From the NCBI GenBank assembly GCA_015057165.1, contig SVEY01000008.1:12640-46039 (forward strand): a stretch of 33,400 bases of DNA, given 5' to 3'. Below, piece by piece: positions 7,740-16,576 of this stretch. Position 1 is the first letter of the stretch. The number at the start of each line of letters is the position of its first letter. Below the pieces are notes generated by a model, which did no database searches, was not told the origin of the DNA, and saw only the letters and a list, made by a program, of their open reading frames with translations. Both the position numbers and the translations under genes were made by a program. This stretch comes from Lachnospiraceae bacterium (GTDB taxonomy: Bacteria > Bacillota > Clostridia > Lachnospirales > Lachnospiraceae).

Positions 7740-9341
7740 ATGCCAGAAGCAATACAAAACATTTTAAATCGAATAAAAGAATGGTGGTTGAAATTCACAA
7801 CTAAGCAAAAAGCTATTATAATCAGTGCAGTGGCTATAGTCATAATTGCACTGGTTATTTTGGCGTATGTAGTTACTCGTCCAACTTGGATTACGCTTGC
7901 TACAGCTACAAGTGCTGAACAGGCTTCTAAGATTAAAGAATTATTGGAGGGGGAGAATATAGAATACCAGACGTCTCAGGATGGAATGACATATTCTGTA
8001 AAATCCGAAGATGAAGCGAATGCCAATATTCTTCTTGGTACTAATAGTATTCCGTCTAAAGGATATAGTATTAATGACGTTATTGATGGAAGTTTTAGTA
8101 CTACTGAGGCAGATAAAGAGAAGAAATACAAATTATATTTAGAAGAAAAATTTGCCAAGGATTTATCTGCACTTAATAGTGTTGAGAAGGCTGAAGTAAC
8201 TCTTAATATTCCTGAGAATGATGGTACAATGAGTTCGAAGAAGGAAGAGGGATATGCCAATGTAATTCTTCACTTAAAGGGTGGAGAGAAAATGGAAGAA
8301 GACACTGCAGCTGGTATTGCGCAATATATTGCCACAGGCTTAGGTAACAAAACTACTGACAATATTGTTATCTTAGATTCTGATGGAAATGTGCTATTCT
8401 CTGGAGGCGATTCGGCATCAGGTGCAGGAACGGCATCTTCTAATCTTAGCGCGAAAGAGAAAGCAGCCGCCGCTGTTTCTAAGAGAGTAAAAGACGTTCT
8501 TCTTGGCTCGCAAATGTATGATGATGTTAAGGTTGCACCTAACCTAAGCATGAGTTTTGATAAGACAAATATAGTCGATTATAACTATTATCTTAACGAT
8601 GATCAGACTCAAGGGTATCTTGATTCTAGATCTGAATCCAACTCAGAATCAGAATCTGGTGTTGGTGGAGTACCTGGTACTGATAATAACGATAATGATA
8701 CTACTTATGTTATTCAGGATAATGGTGTGAGTCGTTCTACTACTTCTGATGTTACAGAAGATTATCTTCCTAGTGAGAAGATAACCACAACTGATAAAGA
8801 AGTAGGGGCTGTAGATCTGGAGAATTCATCTATTTCGGTTGTGGCTAAGAGATTCGTCATATATAATGAAGATGACATGAAGAAGCGTGGCGAACTTGAC
8901 GATCAGACATTCGAGGAATTCGAAGCTGAAAATAGTGATATTCAAAGGGCTGATGTTGATGATGAGATGATTCAAAGTGTCTCACGTGCTACAGGAATTG
9001 CCGAAGAGAATATATCAATGACTGCGTATAATGTTCCTATGTTCCAACCATCATCTGGTATAGGACTAGATCTTAGAACAATTATTGAGATTGTTCTTGC
9101 AGTTCTAATCTTTGCACTTCTTGCCTTTGTTGTATTTAGAACACTCAGAAAGAACAAGGAAGAAGAGGTCGAAGAAGAGCTTACTATTGAGGAACTTATA
9201 TCTAATCAGGAAGAAGAACTGGAAGATATTGGATATAACGAGAAGTCAGAAGCTAGACTTCTTATTGAAAAGTTTGTAGATGAAAGGCCTGAAGCAGTAG
9301 CAACGCTACTTCGTAATTGGCTTAATGACGATTGGGGATAG
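7740..9341 (+). CDS. fliF: Flagellar MS-ring protein FliF
   Basis: This 533-residue inner-membrane ring protein is the base on which the switch and rod assemble. The first transmembrane segment is at about 24-45 (AIIISAVAIVIIALVILAYV) and the second at about 443-465 (IIEIVLAVLIFALLAFVVF). Between them lie the ring-building motifs, including a secretin-like YscJ part (LYLEEKFAKDLSALNSVEKAEVTLN split over 130-155), and an acidic, Ser-rich linker near 300-325. The C-terminal tail, which binds FliG, ends LLRNWLNDDWG. The stop is 2 bases before the fliG ATG, so the two are tightly coupled. Confidence 0.97.
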   Translation: MPEAIQNILNRIKEWWLKFTTKQKAIIISAVAIVIIALVILAYVVTRPTWITLATATSAEQASKIKELLEGENIEYQTSQDGMTYSVKSEDEANANILLGTNSIPSKGYSINDVIDGSFSTTEADKEKKYKLYLEEKFAKDLSALNSVEKAEVTLNIPENDGTMSSKKEEGYANVILHLKGGEKMEEDTAAGIAQYIATGLGNKTTDNIVILDSDGNVLFSGGDSASGAGTASSNLSAKEKAAAAVSKRVKDVLLGSQMYDDVKVAPNLSMSFDKTNIVDYNYYLNDDQTQGYLDSRSESNSESESGVGGVPGTDNNDNDTTYVIQDNGVSRSTTSDVTEDYLPSEKITTTDKEVGAVDLENSSISVVAKRFVIYNEDDMKKRGELDDQTFEEFEAENSDIQRADVDDEMIQSVSRATGIAEENISMTAYNVPMFQPSSGIGLDLRTIIEIVLAVLIFALLAFVVFRTLRKNKEEEVEEELTIEELISNQEEELEDIGYNEKSEARLLIEKFVDERPEAVATLLRNWLNDDWG

Positions 9342-9343
9342 AA

Positions 9344-10351
9344 ATGGCAACTGAGGAATTAAGTGGTGTACAGAAAGCAGCTATACTTCTCATTTCCCTG
9401 GGACCTGAGAAATCAGCTGACATATTTAAACACCTAAAAGAAGAAGAAATTGAAGAATTGACTTTAGAGATTGCCAACACCAGAAGTATATCTCCAGAGG
9501 TCAAGGATGAAGTTATAGATGAATTCTACCAAGTATGTCTTGCACAGCAATACATTGCAGAAGGTGGTATTGGATATGCCAAAGAATTATTGGAGAAAGC
9601 TCTTGGTGATGATAAGGCTCACGATGTAATTACTAAGCTTACTGCGTCACTTCAAGTTAGACCTTTTGAGTTTATTCGTAAGACTGAACCTTCACAGGTG
9701 CTTAACTTTATTCAGGATGAGCATCCACAAACTATTGCTATGATTTTATCTTATCTTGCGCCAACTCAGTCATCTATGATTCTTAGTGCTCTAAGTCCTG
9801 AGATGCAGGCTGATGTTGCAAGAAGAATTGCACTAATGGATAGAACTTCTCCTGAAATTATTAAGGAAGTAGAGAAAGTATTAGAGCGTAAATTATCATC
9901 TCTTATCAATCAGGATTACACTATTGCTGGTGGTGTTGATGCTATTGTATCAATCCTTAATGCAGTTGATAGAGGAACTGAGAAGAGAATTATGGAAGCT
10001 CTTGAGATTGAAGAGCCTGAGCTTGCTGAAGAAATTCGTAAGAAAATGTTCGTATTCGAAGATATCTTGCTTCTTGACGATAGAGCAATTCAGAGAGTAC
10101 TTCGTGATGTTGATAATGGTGAACTTGCTAAGGCTCTTAAAGGTGCTAATGAAGAAGTTCAGAATTGTATCTTCCGTAATATGTCATCACGTCTTGCTAC
10201 TATGGTTAAGGAAGATATGGAATACATGGGTCCTGTTCGTATGAAGGACGTAGAAGAATCTCAGCAGATTATTGTTGGTATTATCAGAAAACTTGAAGAT
10301 CAAGGTGATATTGTTGTATCTCGTGGCGGAGGTGACGATTTAGTTGTCTAA
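9344..10351 (+). CDS. fliG: Flagellar motor switch protein FliG
   Basis: This is a 335-residue rotor protein that links FliF to FliM and meets MotA. ATG 9344 is preferred: an in-frame TTG at 9332 would overlap fliF and adds only MGIE, while GGGGA (9334-9338) is well placed for 9344. N-terminal MATEELSGVQKAAILLISLG is typical. The middle contains EHPQTIAMILSYL, the EHPQ motif that contacts FliM. The C-terminal part has the torque helix with charged residues (DILLLDDRAIQRVLRDVDN). Its stop overlaps the fliH start by 8 bases. Confidence 0.97.
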   Translation: MATEELSGVQKAAILLISLGPEKSADIFKHLKEEEIEELTLEIANTRSISPEVKDEVIDEFYQVCLAQQYIAEGGIGYAKELLEKALGDDKAHDVITKLTASLQVRPFEFIRKTEPSQVLNFIQDEHPQTIAMILSYLAPTQSSMILSALSPEMQADVARRIALMDRTSPEIIKEVEKVLERKLSSLINQDYTIAGGVDAIVSILNAVDRGTEKRIMEALEIEEPELAEEIRKKMFVFEDILLLDDRAIQRVLRDVDNGELAKALKGANEEVQNCIFRNMSSRLATMVKEDMEYMGPVRMKDVEESQQIIVGIIRKLEDQGDIVVSRGGGDDLVV

Positions 10352-11225
10352 TGATAAAGTATTAAAACCTTTCTTCACGCTTTTTGAAAATGAAAGTGGA
10401 ACAAATAGAGAAATAGATTCTAATAGCCTTGTTGAAGAGAAGATTCAGGAATTTCAAAGAAAAGAAGAAGAACTTCGTCGAAAGAAAGAACAAGAGCGAC
10501 TAGATAATATGACTCCTGAAGAAAGGGAGGAATATGAACAAGAGAATAATGACATGTCTGCTATTTTTCAGGATTTTGGCGAAGGAGAAGGAGAGACATC
10601 TCCTCCAGTAGAGGTTATTCCCAACGATCTTGTTGAGAAAGCTCAAGAAGAAGCTGATAATATCTTGGCTGAAGCCAATGCAAGGGCAGATGAAATACTA
10701 GCCAGTGCTGCTGAGTCTGCTGAGTCCATGAAAGAGCAGGCTATCAAAGAAGGGCAGAAGAATGGCTATGATATGGGACAGGCAATGGCGGCCAATGATT
10801 TAGAGGCAGCAAAGGCTGATATGGAAGCTAAGATAGAGCAGATTCGTCAAGAGTATATTGATAAAGAAGTTGAAATGGAGAAAGAGGTTCTTGATGTTGT
10901 ATGTGACATTATGAGCAAAGTGTTCATGATCGAATTTGGCGATAAGAAAGAAATTCTACTTCATTTGTGTGAGAATGCTATAACTAATGTAGAAAGTAGT
11001 AAGACACTTCTTATTAGAGTTAATGAGCGTAATAGAGATTATCTTAATGATAATAAAGATATGCTCCAGGAGAAAGTTGGAGAAGGCGTTCAGCTAGATG
11101 TTATTATGGATCCGCTTCTCGAAGATGATAAATGCATTATTGAATGCGACGGTGGAATCATAGATTGTAGTATAAGTACTGAACTTGATAATTTCATTAA
11201 GGATCTTAAGGCGCTTTCTATATAG
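10344..11225 (+). CDS. fliH: Flagellar assembly protein FliH (TTG start)
   Basis: This 293-residue protein is the peripheral stator of the export ATPase FliI. The start is TTG at 10344, overlapping fliG by 8 bases; GGAGGTG (10328-10334) is 9 bases away and no ATG lies nearby in frame. The N-terminal third is charged with a long predicted helix (QRKEEELRRKKEQERL, then EEREEYEQE). An Ala/Glu-rich coiled coil (EKAQEEADNILAEANARADE, about 97-116) is followed by the V-type ATPase E-subunit-like C-terminal domain (EVEMEKEVLDVVCDIMSKVF onward). The family is poorly conserved, and the call leans on position before fliI and on this architecture. Confidence 0.9.
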   Translation: MSNDKVLKPFFTLFENESGTNREIDSNSLVEEKIQEFQRKEEELRRKKEQERLDNMTPEEREEYEQENNDMSAIFQDFGEGEGETSPPVEVIPNDLVEKAQEEADNILAEANARADEILASAAESAESMKEQAIKEGQKNGYDMGQAMAANDLEAAKADMEAKIEQIRQEYIDKEVEMEKEVLDVVCDIMSKVFMIEFGDKKEILLHLCENAITNVESSKTLLIRVNERNRDYLNDNKDMLQEKVGEGVQLDVIMDPLLEDDKCIIECDGGIIDCSISTELDNFIKDLKALSI

Positions 11226-11239
11226 AATATTGGTGGTTT

Positions 11240-12541
11240 ATGATTGATACTAACAAATATTATACGCTTTTAGATAATACGTATTTTGACAGTCTTGGTA
11301 AGGTTTCTAAGATAGTGGGGCTAACCATTGAATCAATAGGACCTGATGCCAAGCTTAATGATTTATGTGAGATAATTGCAGAAGATGGTAAAAGAATAAA
11401 GGCAGAAGTAGTAGGCTTTAGAGATAAAAGCCTTCTTCTTATGCCTTTTGATAGTGTAGAAGGTGTTGGCGTTGGCTGCATGGTGGAGAATACCGGTAAG
11501 CCCCTTTCTATTCCTGTAGGAGAAGAACTCTTAGGACATACATTAGATGGTGTAGGAAGACTTGACGATGGAAGTATTCTTGAATTAGAAGAAGAATATC
11601 CTGCGGAAGCAGCACCACCAGATCCTATGGATAGGGAAATAATATCCGAAGTATTACCTCTTGGCGTTAAAGCAGTAGATGGTCTTATTACTGTTGGTAA
11701 AGGTCAGAGAATAGGAATATTTGCTGGTTCAGGTGTTGGTAAAAGTACACTTATGGGTATGTTTGCCAGAAATACTAAAGCAGAAGTTAATGTTATAGCG
11801 CTTATAGGAGAGCGTGGTCGTGAAGTTAGAGAATTCGTAGAAAACGATCTTGGAGAAGAAGGTATGGCAAGATCTGTTGTAGTTGTAGCAACTAGTGATA
11901 AACCAGCCCTTATTCGTAATAAAGCTGCCAAAACAGCTACTTCAATTGCGGAATACTTTAGAGATCAGGGTAAAGACGTACTTCTTATGATGGATTCCCT
12001 TACACGTTTTTCTATGGCTCAAAGAGAGATTGGTCTTGCATCAGGTGAGCCGCCTGTCACAAGAGGATATCCGCCATCGGTATATTCTGAGATGCCAAGA
12101 CTATTAGAACGTGCTGGAAATTCCGATAAAGGCTCAATTACCGGTTTATATACTGTACTTGTAGATGGTGATGATTTTAATGAACCTATAACTGATACAG
12201 CAAGATCTATTCTTGATGGCCATATTATGTTAGATAGAAGATTGGCTCAGAGAAATCATTATCCAGCTATTGATGTACTTCAAAGTATTTCCCGTGTTAT
12301 GTCTGCTATAGCTGACAGAGATCATAAGAAGGCTGCTGGTATGATGAAAAATGTTCTTGCTACCTATAGAGAGGCAGAGGATTTAATTAATATCGGTGCA
12401 TATAAGAATGGCTCTAATAAGAATATTGACTTTGCTATTGAGAAAATTGACAAAGTAAATGAATTTCTGATGCAAGAGACTCATACCAAGTATGAATTTG
12501 AAGATGAAATTGAGACATTAGAAGAACTATTTAAGGATTGA
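11240..12541 (+). CDS. fliI: Flagellum-specific export ATPase FliI
   Basis: This is a 433-residue hexameric ATPase of the flagellar type III export apparatus, related to the F1 beta subunit. The P-loop is GSGVGKS (163-169). Other signatures are ALIGERGREVREF and the family hallmark PPVTRGYPPSVYSEMPRLLE. The C-terminal domain contains GAYKNGSNKNIDFAIEKIDK. It starts at ATG 11240 behind TGGTGG. Position between fliH and fliJ is standard, and length is normal. Confidence 0.98.
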   Translation: MIDTNKYYTLLDNTYFDSLGKVSKIVGLTIESIGPDAKLNDLCEIIAEDGKRIKAEVVGFRDKSLLLMPFDSVEGVGVGCMVENTGKPLSIPVGEELLGHTLDGVGRLDDGSILELEEEYPAEAAPPDPMDREIISEVLPLGVKAVDGLITVGKGQRIGIFAGSGVGKSTLMGMFARNTKAEVNVIALIGERGREVREFVENDLGEEGMARSVVVVATSDKPALIRNKAAKTATSIAEYFRDQGKDVLLMMDSLTRFSMAQREIGLASGEPPVTRGYPPSVYSEMPRLLERAGNSDKGSITGLYTVLVDGDDFNEPITDTARSILDGHIMLDRRLAQRNHYPAIDVLQSISRVMSAIADRDHKKAAGMMKNVLATYREAEDLINIGAYKNGSNKNIDFAIEKIDKVNEFLMQETHTKYEFEDEIETLEELFKD

Positions 12542-12544
12542 TAG

Positions 12545-13000
12545 ATGGCTAAGTTTCGTTATAGGATGCAGAATATCCTTGATATCAAAGAGAAAATTGA
12601 AAGCCAGGAAAAAATTGCATACAGTCAGGCTAATGCTGCTCTTTCAGAAGAACAGGACAAACTTACTAATCTTATGATTAGAAGTGCGGGGTACGAGCAT
12701 GATTTAAAGGAAGCAACTTCTGGAGAATTAGATTTTAAAGAGATAAGAAGAATTAAAGAAGCCATTGAGACCATGAAAGTTCTTGTTAGAGAACAAATGG
12801 TTAATGTTCACATGGCGGAAAAGAAGGTTGAAGAGGCAAGGAAGAGACTTGATGAAGTTATGAAAGACAGAAAGACTCATGAGAACCTTAAAGAAAAAGC
12901 ATTTGATGAATTTAAGCAGGAGCTTAATGCAGAAGAGAACAAGATAACAGATGAGTTAGTTAGTTATACATACAAACCGGATGAAGATGGAGAAAACTAA
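12545..13000 (+). CDS. fliJ: Flagellar FliJ protein
   Basis: This 151-residue, nearly all-helical protein reads as one antiparallel coiled coil (for example KFRYRMQNILDIKEKIESQE at 3-22). FliJ inserts in the centre of the FliI hexamer and helps move chaperones and substrates to the gate. The start is ATG 12545, 3 bases after the fliI stop, with AAGGA in the end of fliI as ribosome site. Its stop codon overlaps the next gene's ATG by 1 base. Sequence conservation in the family is low; position and fold support the name. Confidence 0.9.
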   Translation: MAKFRYRMQNILDIKEKIESQEKIAYSQANAALSEEQDKLTNLMIRSAGYEHDLKEATSGELDFKEIRRIKEAIETMKVLVREQMVNVHMAEKKVEEARKRLDEVMKDRKTHENLKEKAFDEFKQELNAEENKITDELVSYTYKPDEDGEN

Positions 13001-13827
13001 TGGCTGATAAGGAAGAGAAGAAGAAAGCAAGGGCTGAAAAGAAGGCTCAAAAGAAGAAAGAAAAAGAGAATAAAAAGAAAAAAGGACAAGATGGAGAAGA
13101 AGAGGATGAAGAAGACGAAGGCTCAGGTAAAGGCTTAGTTATATTTGTCGCTATTTTGATTGCTCTTATATGGCTTGTGATTCTTGGTCTCTTAATTAAG
13201 ATGGATGTTGGAGGATTTGGCTCTACAGTTCTATATCCTGTACTTAAGAACGTGCCTGTTGTTAACAAGATTCTTCCTGAGGTTAAAGAAGATAAGTATG
13301 CAAAAGAAGATGCACAATATACATTTGCAACTGTTGATGATGCAGTAAAGAGAATTAAGGAGTTAGAAGCAGAACTTGCGGCGGCGAAATCATCAGGTGG
13401 AGTAGACAGTGCTCATCTTGCAGAACTTGAGGCTCAGGCTATTGAACTTAAGACTTATAAGGAAAATCAAAAAAAATTCGAAGAAGAAAAAGAAAAATTC
13501 TATCAAGAGGTTGTTTTTTCGGATAAAGCACCCGATATAAAAGAATATAAGAAATACTATGAGTCAATACAGCCTCAGAATGCTGAGGCTATTTATAAGC
13601 AGGTTGTTAGTCAGACAACTCAGGATGAACAGATCAAGCAATATGCTTCGACATATGCAAGTATGAAACCGGCACAGGCAGCTGGAATATTTGATACTAT
13701 GACTGATAATCTAGCTTTAGTAGGCAAAATTCTTTGGGCTATGGATGCTGCATCGAGAGGTAAGATTCTAGGAGCTATGAATGCTGATACAGCTGCTCAA
13801 GTTACAAGAATTATGGAGCCTAGGTAA
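13000..13827 (+). CDS. MotE-like membrane protein with MgtE_N-like C-terminal domain (YlxF type)
   Basis: This 275-residue protein starts in a TAATG overlap with fliJ. The N-terminus is a lysine-rich block (about 1-28) followed by an acidic block (EEEDEEDEG), then one transmembrane helix at about 47-68 (VIFVAILIALIWLVILGLLI). A coiled coil with KRIKELEAELAAAK follows. The last 75 residues (from about AEAIYKQVV) resemble the helical N-terminal domain of MgtE found in MotE/YlxF proteins: ASMKPAQAAGIFDTM and LWAMDAASRGKILGAMNAD are the repeated half-motifs. MotE is described as a chaperone for MotC in alpha-proteobacteria; in Firmicutes the gene sits between fliJ and fliK but its role is not settled. 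Confidence 0.78.
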   Translation: MADKEEKKKARAEKKAQKKKEKENKKKKGQDGEEEDEEDEGSGKGLVIFVAILIALIWLVILGLLIKMDVGGFGSTVLYPVLKNVPVVNKILPEVKEDKYAKEDAQYTFATVDDAVKRIKELEAELAAAKSSGGVDSAHLAELEAQAIELKTYKENQKKFEEEKEKFYQEVVFSDKAPDIKEYKKYYESIQPQNAEAIYKQVVSQTTQDEQIKQYASTYASMKPAQAAGIFDTMTDNLALVGKILWAMDAASRGKILGAMNADTAAQVTRIMEPR

Positions 13828-13888
13828 GATAACTGGTCCTTTAAAGGATTTGTTATAAATAAAACTAAATATGGAAAGGAGGAATTGT

Positions 13889-15481
13889 ATGACGAGTGGA
13901 AATGTTGCTAACATTAGTCCTAACTTAATGGTCAATCCTAAGATGTCTGTAGGAGACAAAGAGAACTCTGCAAGTTTTATTGATGTTATGAGCAAGAATG
14001 TTAATAATTCAGAAAACAAATCAGATGTTAATTCTAGTCAAAACAATGTATCAGATAAAAAAACAAATTATACAGAGTCTTCTAAAGTAAGTAAAACTAC
14101 TGATGAAAACAAGGCTGATAAAGCTAAAGTTGACAAAACAGACACAAAAGAACAAAAGGATGTTAAAACAAAGGATAATAAAGTAACTGATTCACAAGTT
14201 ACAGAGGAACCTGTTACGGAAAATGCTTTTGCAAATACTGTAGAAGAGATTCCAGAAGAAGTAATAGAAGTTGTTAACGAAGTTCTTAATAATTTCGCAA
14301 CTGAAGTTACAAAGGTTCTTGAGGATGCACTTAATATCTCTGAGGATGAATTGCAAAATGCAATGACAACTTTAGAAGTTACATTTGCAGATTTGTTAAA
14401 TCCAAAGGCTGTAACAGAACTTATGGTTGAAGTTACTGATGTAAAAGATAGTGTATCACTTGTACTCGATGAAGATTTATCCAATGCTTTATCCACAGTT
14501 AGAGACTTAGCAAGTCAGGTCCTAGAAGAGACAGGACTTGAAGCACCGGTGATTAAGGAGGTTGCATTAGAGAATAATAACTTTAATGAGGTTATTCAAA
14601 ATGTAGCAAAGATAGCTCCAGAAGTAACTGCTAATGTTGAATTAGAGGTTACAGAAACTGAAGTAGTTAATGATGCTAACAAAGTTATCATTCCAGAAGG
14701 AATGGTGGAGGTTCAAGATGAAAATGTTGAATCTGACGAAAATGTAACACCTATCATTGTTAACAAGGAATCAAATGTAACTAAGGATGTAGAGGTATCA
14801 ACTGAGAATGTAGATGAATCTATTGAAGAAACATTTACGAAAAAGGAAGTTAATACTAATAATTCAAATAATCCTAACAACTCTGATAACATGGCAAGAC
14901 ATGATGATGGTAATAAGACATTTACATCAAATGTTAATGCTGAAACGCAAAATATTCAGAATGAACAACCTGTTATGCAGGAAGCAAAACCTGTTATTAA
15001 CCGTTTCCAGACAATGCAACTTATAAGCCAGATATCTGAACAGGCAAGAGTTAATATTACTAAAGAAGTTACAAGCCTTGAAATGATTCTTAATCCTGAA
15101 TCCCTTGGAAAGATTTATCTTAACGTATCAGAGAAGCAGGGAGCTGTTAAGGCTCAAATAATTGCTCAAAATGAAATAGTTAAGGAAGCTCTTGAGAATC
15201 AGGTTGCATCACTTAAAGAAAGCCTTAACAAAGCAGGTGTTAAAGTAGAAGCGGTAGAAGTATCTATCGGAACCCACGAATTCGAGAGAAATCTTGAAGA
15301 AGGAATGCACGGTAAAGAAGAGCAGGGTAGAAGACAAGAAGAGCAGGCTTCTAACAGAGCAAAAAGAACAAGTATTAATCTTAATAATCTTGATGATTTA
15401 CAAGGACTTATGTCAGAAGAAGATAAACTTGTTGCTCAAATAATGAAAGACCATGGTAATTCAGTTAATCTCATGGCTTAG
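13889..15481 (+). CDS. fliK: Flagellar hook-length control protein FliK
   Basis: This is a 530-residue protein. ATG 13889 is chosen because AAAGGAGGAA (13875-13884) precedes it; the longer in-frame ATG at 13871 would put this site inside the gene. Residues 1-380 are low-complexity, rich in Asp/Glu/Val/Thr/Asn, as expected for the extended molecular ruler. The conserved C-terminal Flg_hook domain is at about 395-465, with LEMILNPESLGKIYLNVSEK and later EALENQVASLKESLNKAGVK. FliK is exported while the hook grows and switches FlhB specificity when the hook is long enough. It is longer than the roughly 400 residues typical of enterics, but length varies widely. Confidence 0.92.
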   Translation: MTSGNVANISPNLMVNPKMSVGDKENSASFIDVMSKNVNNSENKSDVNSSQNNVSDKKTNYTESSKVSKTTDENKADKAKVDKTDTKEQKDVKTKDNKVTDSQVTEEPVTENAFANTVEEIPEEVIEVVNEVLNNFATEVTKVLEDALNISEDELQNAMTTLEVTFADLLNPKAVTELMVEVTDVKDSVSLVLDEDLSNALSTVRDLASQVLEETGLEAPVIKEVALENNNFNEVIQNVAKIAPEVTANVELEVTETEVVNDANKVIIPEGMVEVQDENVESDENVTPIIVNKESNVTKDVEVSTENVDESIEETFTKKEVNTNNSNNPNNSDNMARHDDGNKTFTSNVNAETQNIQNEQPVMQEAKPVINRFQTMQLISQISEQARVNITKEVTSLEMILNPESLGKIYLNVSEKQGAVKAQIIAQNEIVKEALENQVASLKESLNKAGVKVEAVEVSIGTHEFERNLEEGMHGKEEQGRRQEEQASNRAKRTSINLNNLDDLQGLMSEEDKLVAQIMKDHGNSVNLMA

Positions 15482-15493
15482 AAAGGAGACAAG

Positions 15494-16123
15494 ATGGCAT
15501 TAATACAAGAAATAAAAGATGGTAAAGTGGTTAATGACCAGCTTACTAATAATAAGAAAGAAGAAACAAAAAACAACTTTGATAAAGATATGTTCCTTCA
15601 ATTGTTAGTTGCAGAGATGAAATACCAGGATCCGCTTGAACCGACAACTAATACAGAATATGTATCAGAACTTGCAAACTTCTCACAAATCGAAGCAACG
15701 CAGAATGTCCAAAGTAAAATGGATGAAATGACAGCAAGTAATTATGTTGGTAAATATGTAATCATTAATACAACTGATTCACAAGGCAATCAACAATATG
15801 TATCTGGTAAAGTTGATTTCTTAGAGAAAAAAGATGATGGCTATTATGTATCAGTTAATGATGGATTATATAACATTGACAAGATAGAGACAGTTGCTGA
15901 TGAAAGATATTACACAGCAATGCTAACAACTAAGTCTTTTGAAGATGCAGTAGCAAAGCTTCCTACACTTCAGGCACTTACACTTCAGGATGAAGAGAAA
16001 GTTAACGCTGTTAGAAAATTATATGATTCAATGGATGAGTATCAGAAACAATTTATCAACAAGGAATCGTATGATACATTAGAATCACTTGAAAAAAGAA
16101 TTTCATCCCTAAAGGAAAGTTAA
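15494..16123 (+). CDS. flgD: Flagellar hook cap protein FlgD with atypical C-terminus
   Basis: This 209-residue protein starts at an ATG behind GAAAGGAGACAAG. The N-terminal region that folds the hook-cap core is well conserved: MFLQLLVAEMKYQDPLEPTT (33-52), then ELANFSQIEATQNVQSK. Residues 82-135 could be the Tudor-like part (ASNYVGKYVIINTTDSQG, GKVDFLEKKDDGYYV). No FLG_Ig/Fn3-like domain is evident. Instead, 149-205 read as a helical module (FEDAVAKLPTLQALTLQDEE, then YDSMDEYQKQFI) like the repeats of clostridial surface proteins. The FlgD identity is safe; the C-terminal reading is inference. Confidence 0.92.
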   Translation: MALIQEIKDGKVVNDQLTNNKKEETKNNFDKDMFLQLLVAEMKYQDPLEPTTNTEYVSELANFSQIEATQNVQSKMDEMTASNYVGKYVIINTTDSQGNQQYVSGKVDFLEKKDDGYYVSVNDGLYNIDKIETVADERYYTAMLTTKSFEDAVAKLPTLQALTLQDEEKVNAVRKLYDSMDEYQKQFINKESYDTLESLEKRISSLKES

Positions 16124-16138
16124 TAATAAGCCGAATAA
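16110..16138 (+). promoter_or_regulatory. Possible sigma-28 (SigD) promoter at the end of flgD
   Basis: TAAA (16110-16113) and GCCGAATAA (16130-16138) are 16 bases apart. This is close to the TAAA-N15-GCCGATAA pattern of flagellar sigma-28, with one extra base in the -10 box. It would drive the flagellar operon protein and flgE. It overlaps the flgD coding end, so chance cannot be excluded. Confidence 0.3.
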
Positions 16139-16177
16139 TATAATAGCAGTATTAATTAGAAGATAGGAGATGAGCTT

Positions 16178-16576
16178 ATGAATGAGATTGGTAATAATTT
16201 TCAATCAATTCAACAGATTGCTGACACATATCTTAGCAATCAACCGAGTAAGTCGCAAAAATCTTCTGAAATCACAAACTCATTTGAAGATATATTAAGA
16301 CAGAGACTTTCTGTTGAAGAATCTGGATTAAAATTTTCAAAACATGCAACGCGAAGGCTTGATGAAAGAAACATTTCTTTATCAGAAGAGCAAAACGTGC
16401 GACTAGAAGCTGGTGTAATGAAAGCCAGTGAAAAGGGAATTAATGAATCCCTAGTGATTATGGATCAATTAGCATTTATTGTTAATGTACCTAATCAAAC
16501 AGTAGTAACCGCATTAGATCAAGAAGAATCTAACGGTAATGTATTTACAAATATAGATGGAGCTGTTATTGCATAG
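16178..16576 (+). CDS. Small flagellar operon protein (TIGR02530 type), unknown role
   Basis: This 132-residue protein has a clear ribosome site (ATAGGAGATGAGCTT) before ATG 16178. The N-terminal 40 residues are polar and variable. The core is LKFSKHATRRLDERNISLSE (about 49-68) followed by LEAGVMKASEKGINESLVIM and LAFIVNVPNQTVVTALD. This fits the conserved family found between flgD and flgE in Firmicutes, annotated only as a flagellar operon protein. A DNA- or RNA-binding role is sometimes guessed from the basic RRLDER patch but is not shown here. The assignment rests on remembered family pattern and on position. Confidence 0.8.
   Translation: MNEIGNNFQSIQQIADTYLSNQPSKSQKSSEITNSFEDILRQRLSVEESGLKFSKHATRRLDERNISLSEEQNVRLEAGVMKASEKGINESLVIMDQLAFIVNVPNQTVVTALDQEESNGNVFTNIDGAVIA

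Noticed and set aside
9924-10244. 106-codon open frame inside fliG
   Set aside because: It is in another frame of a clearly real gene, with a Leu-rich unnatural composition and no ribosome site of note; it is a coding shadow.
13838-13849. TCCTTTAAAGGA palindrome between the MotE-like gene and fliK
   Set aside because: It would form only a 4-bp stem with a 4-base loop, it lacks a T-run, and it is within chance for AT-rich DNA.
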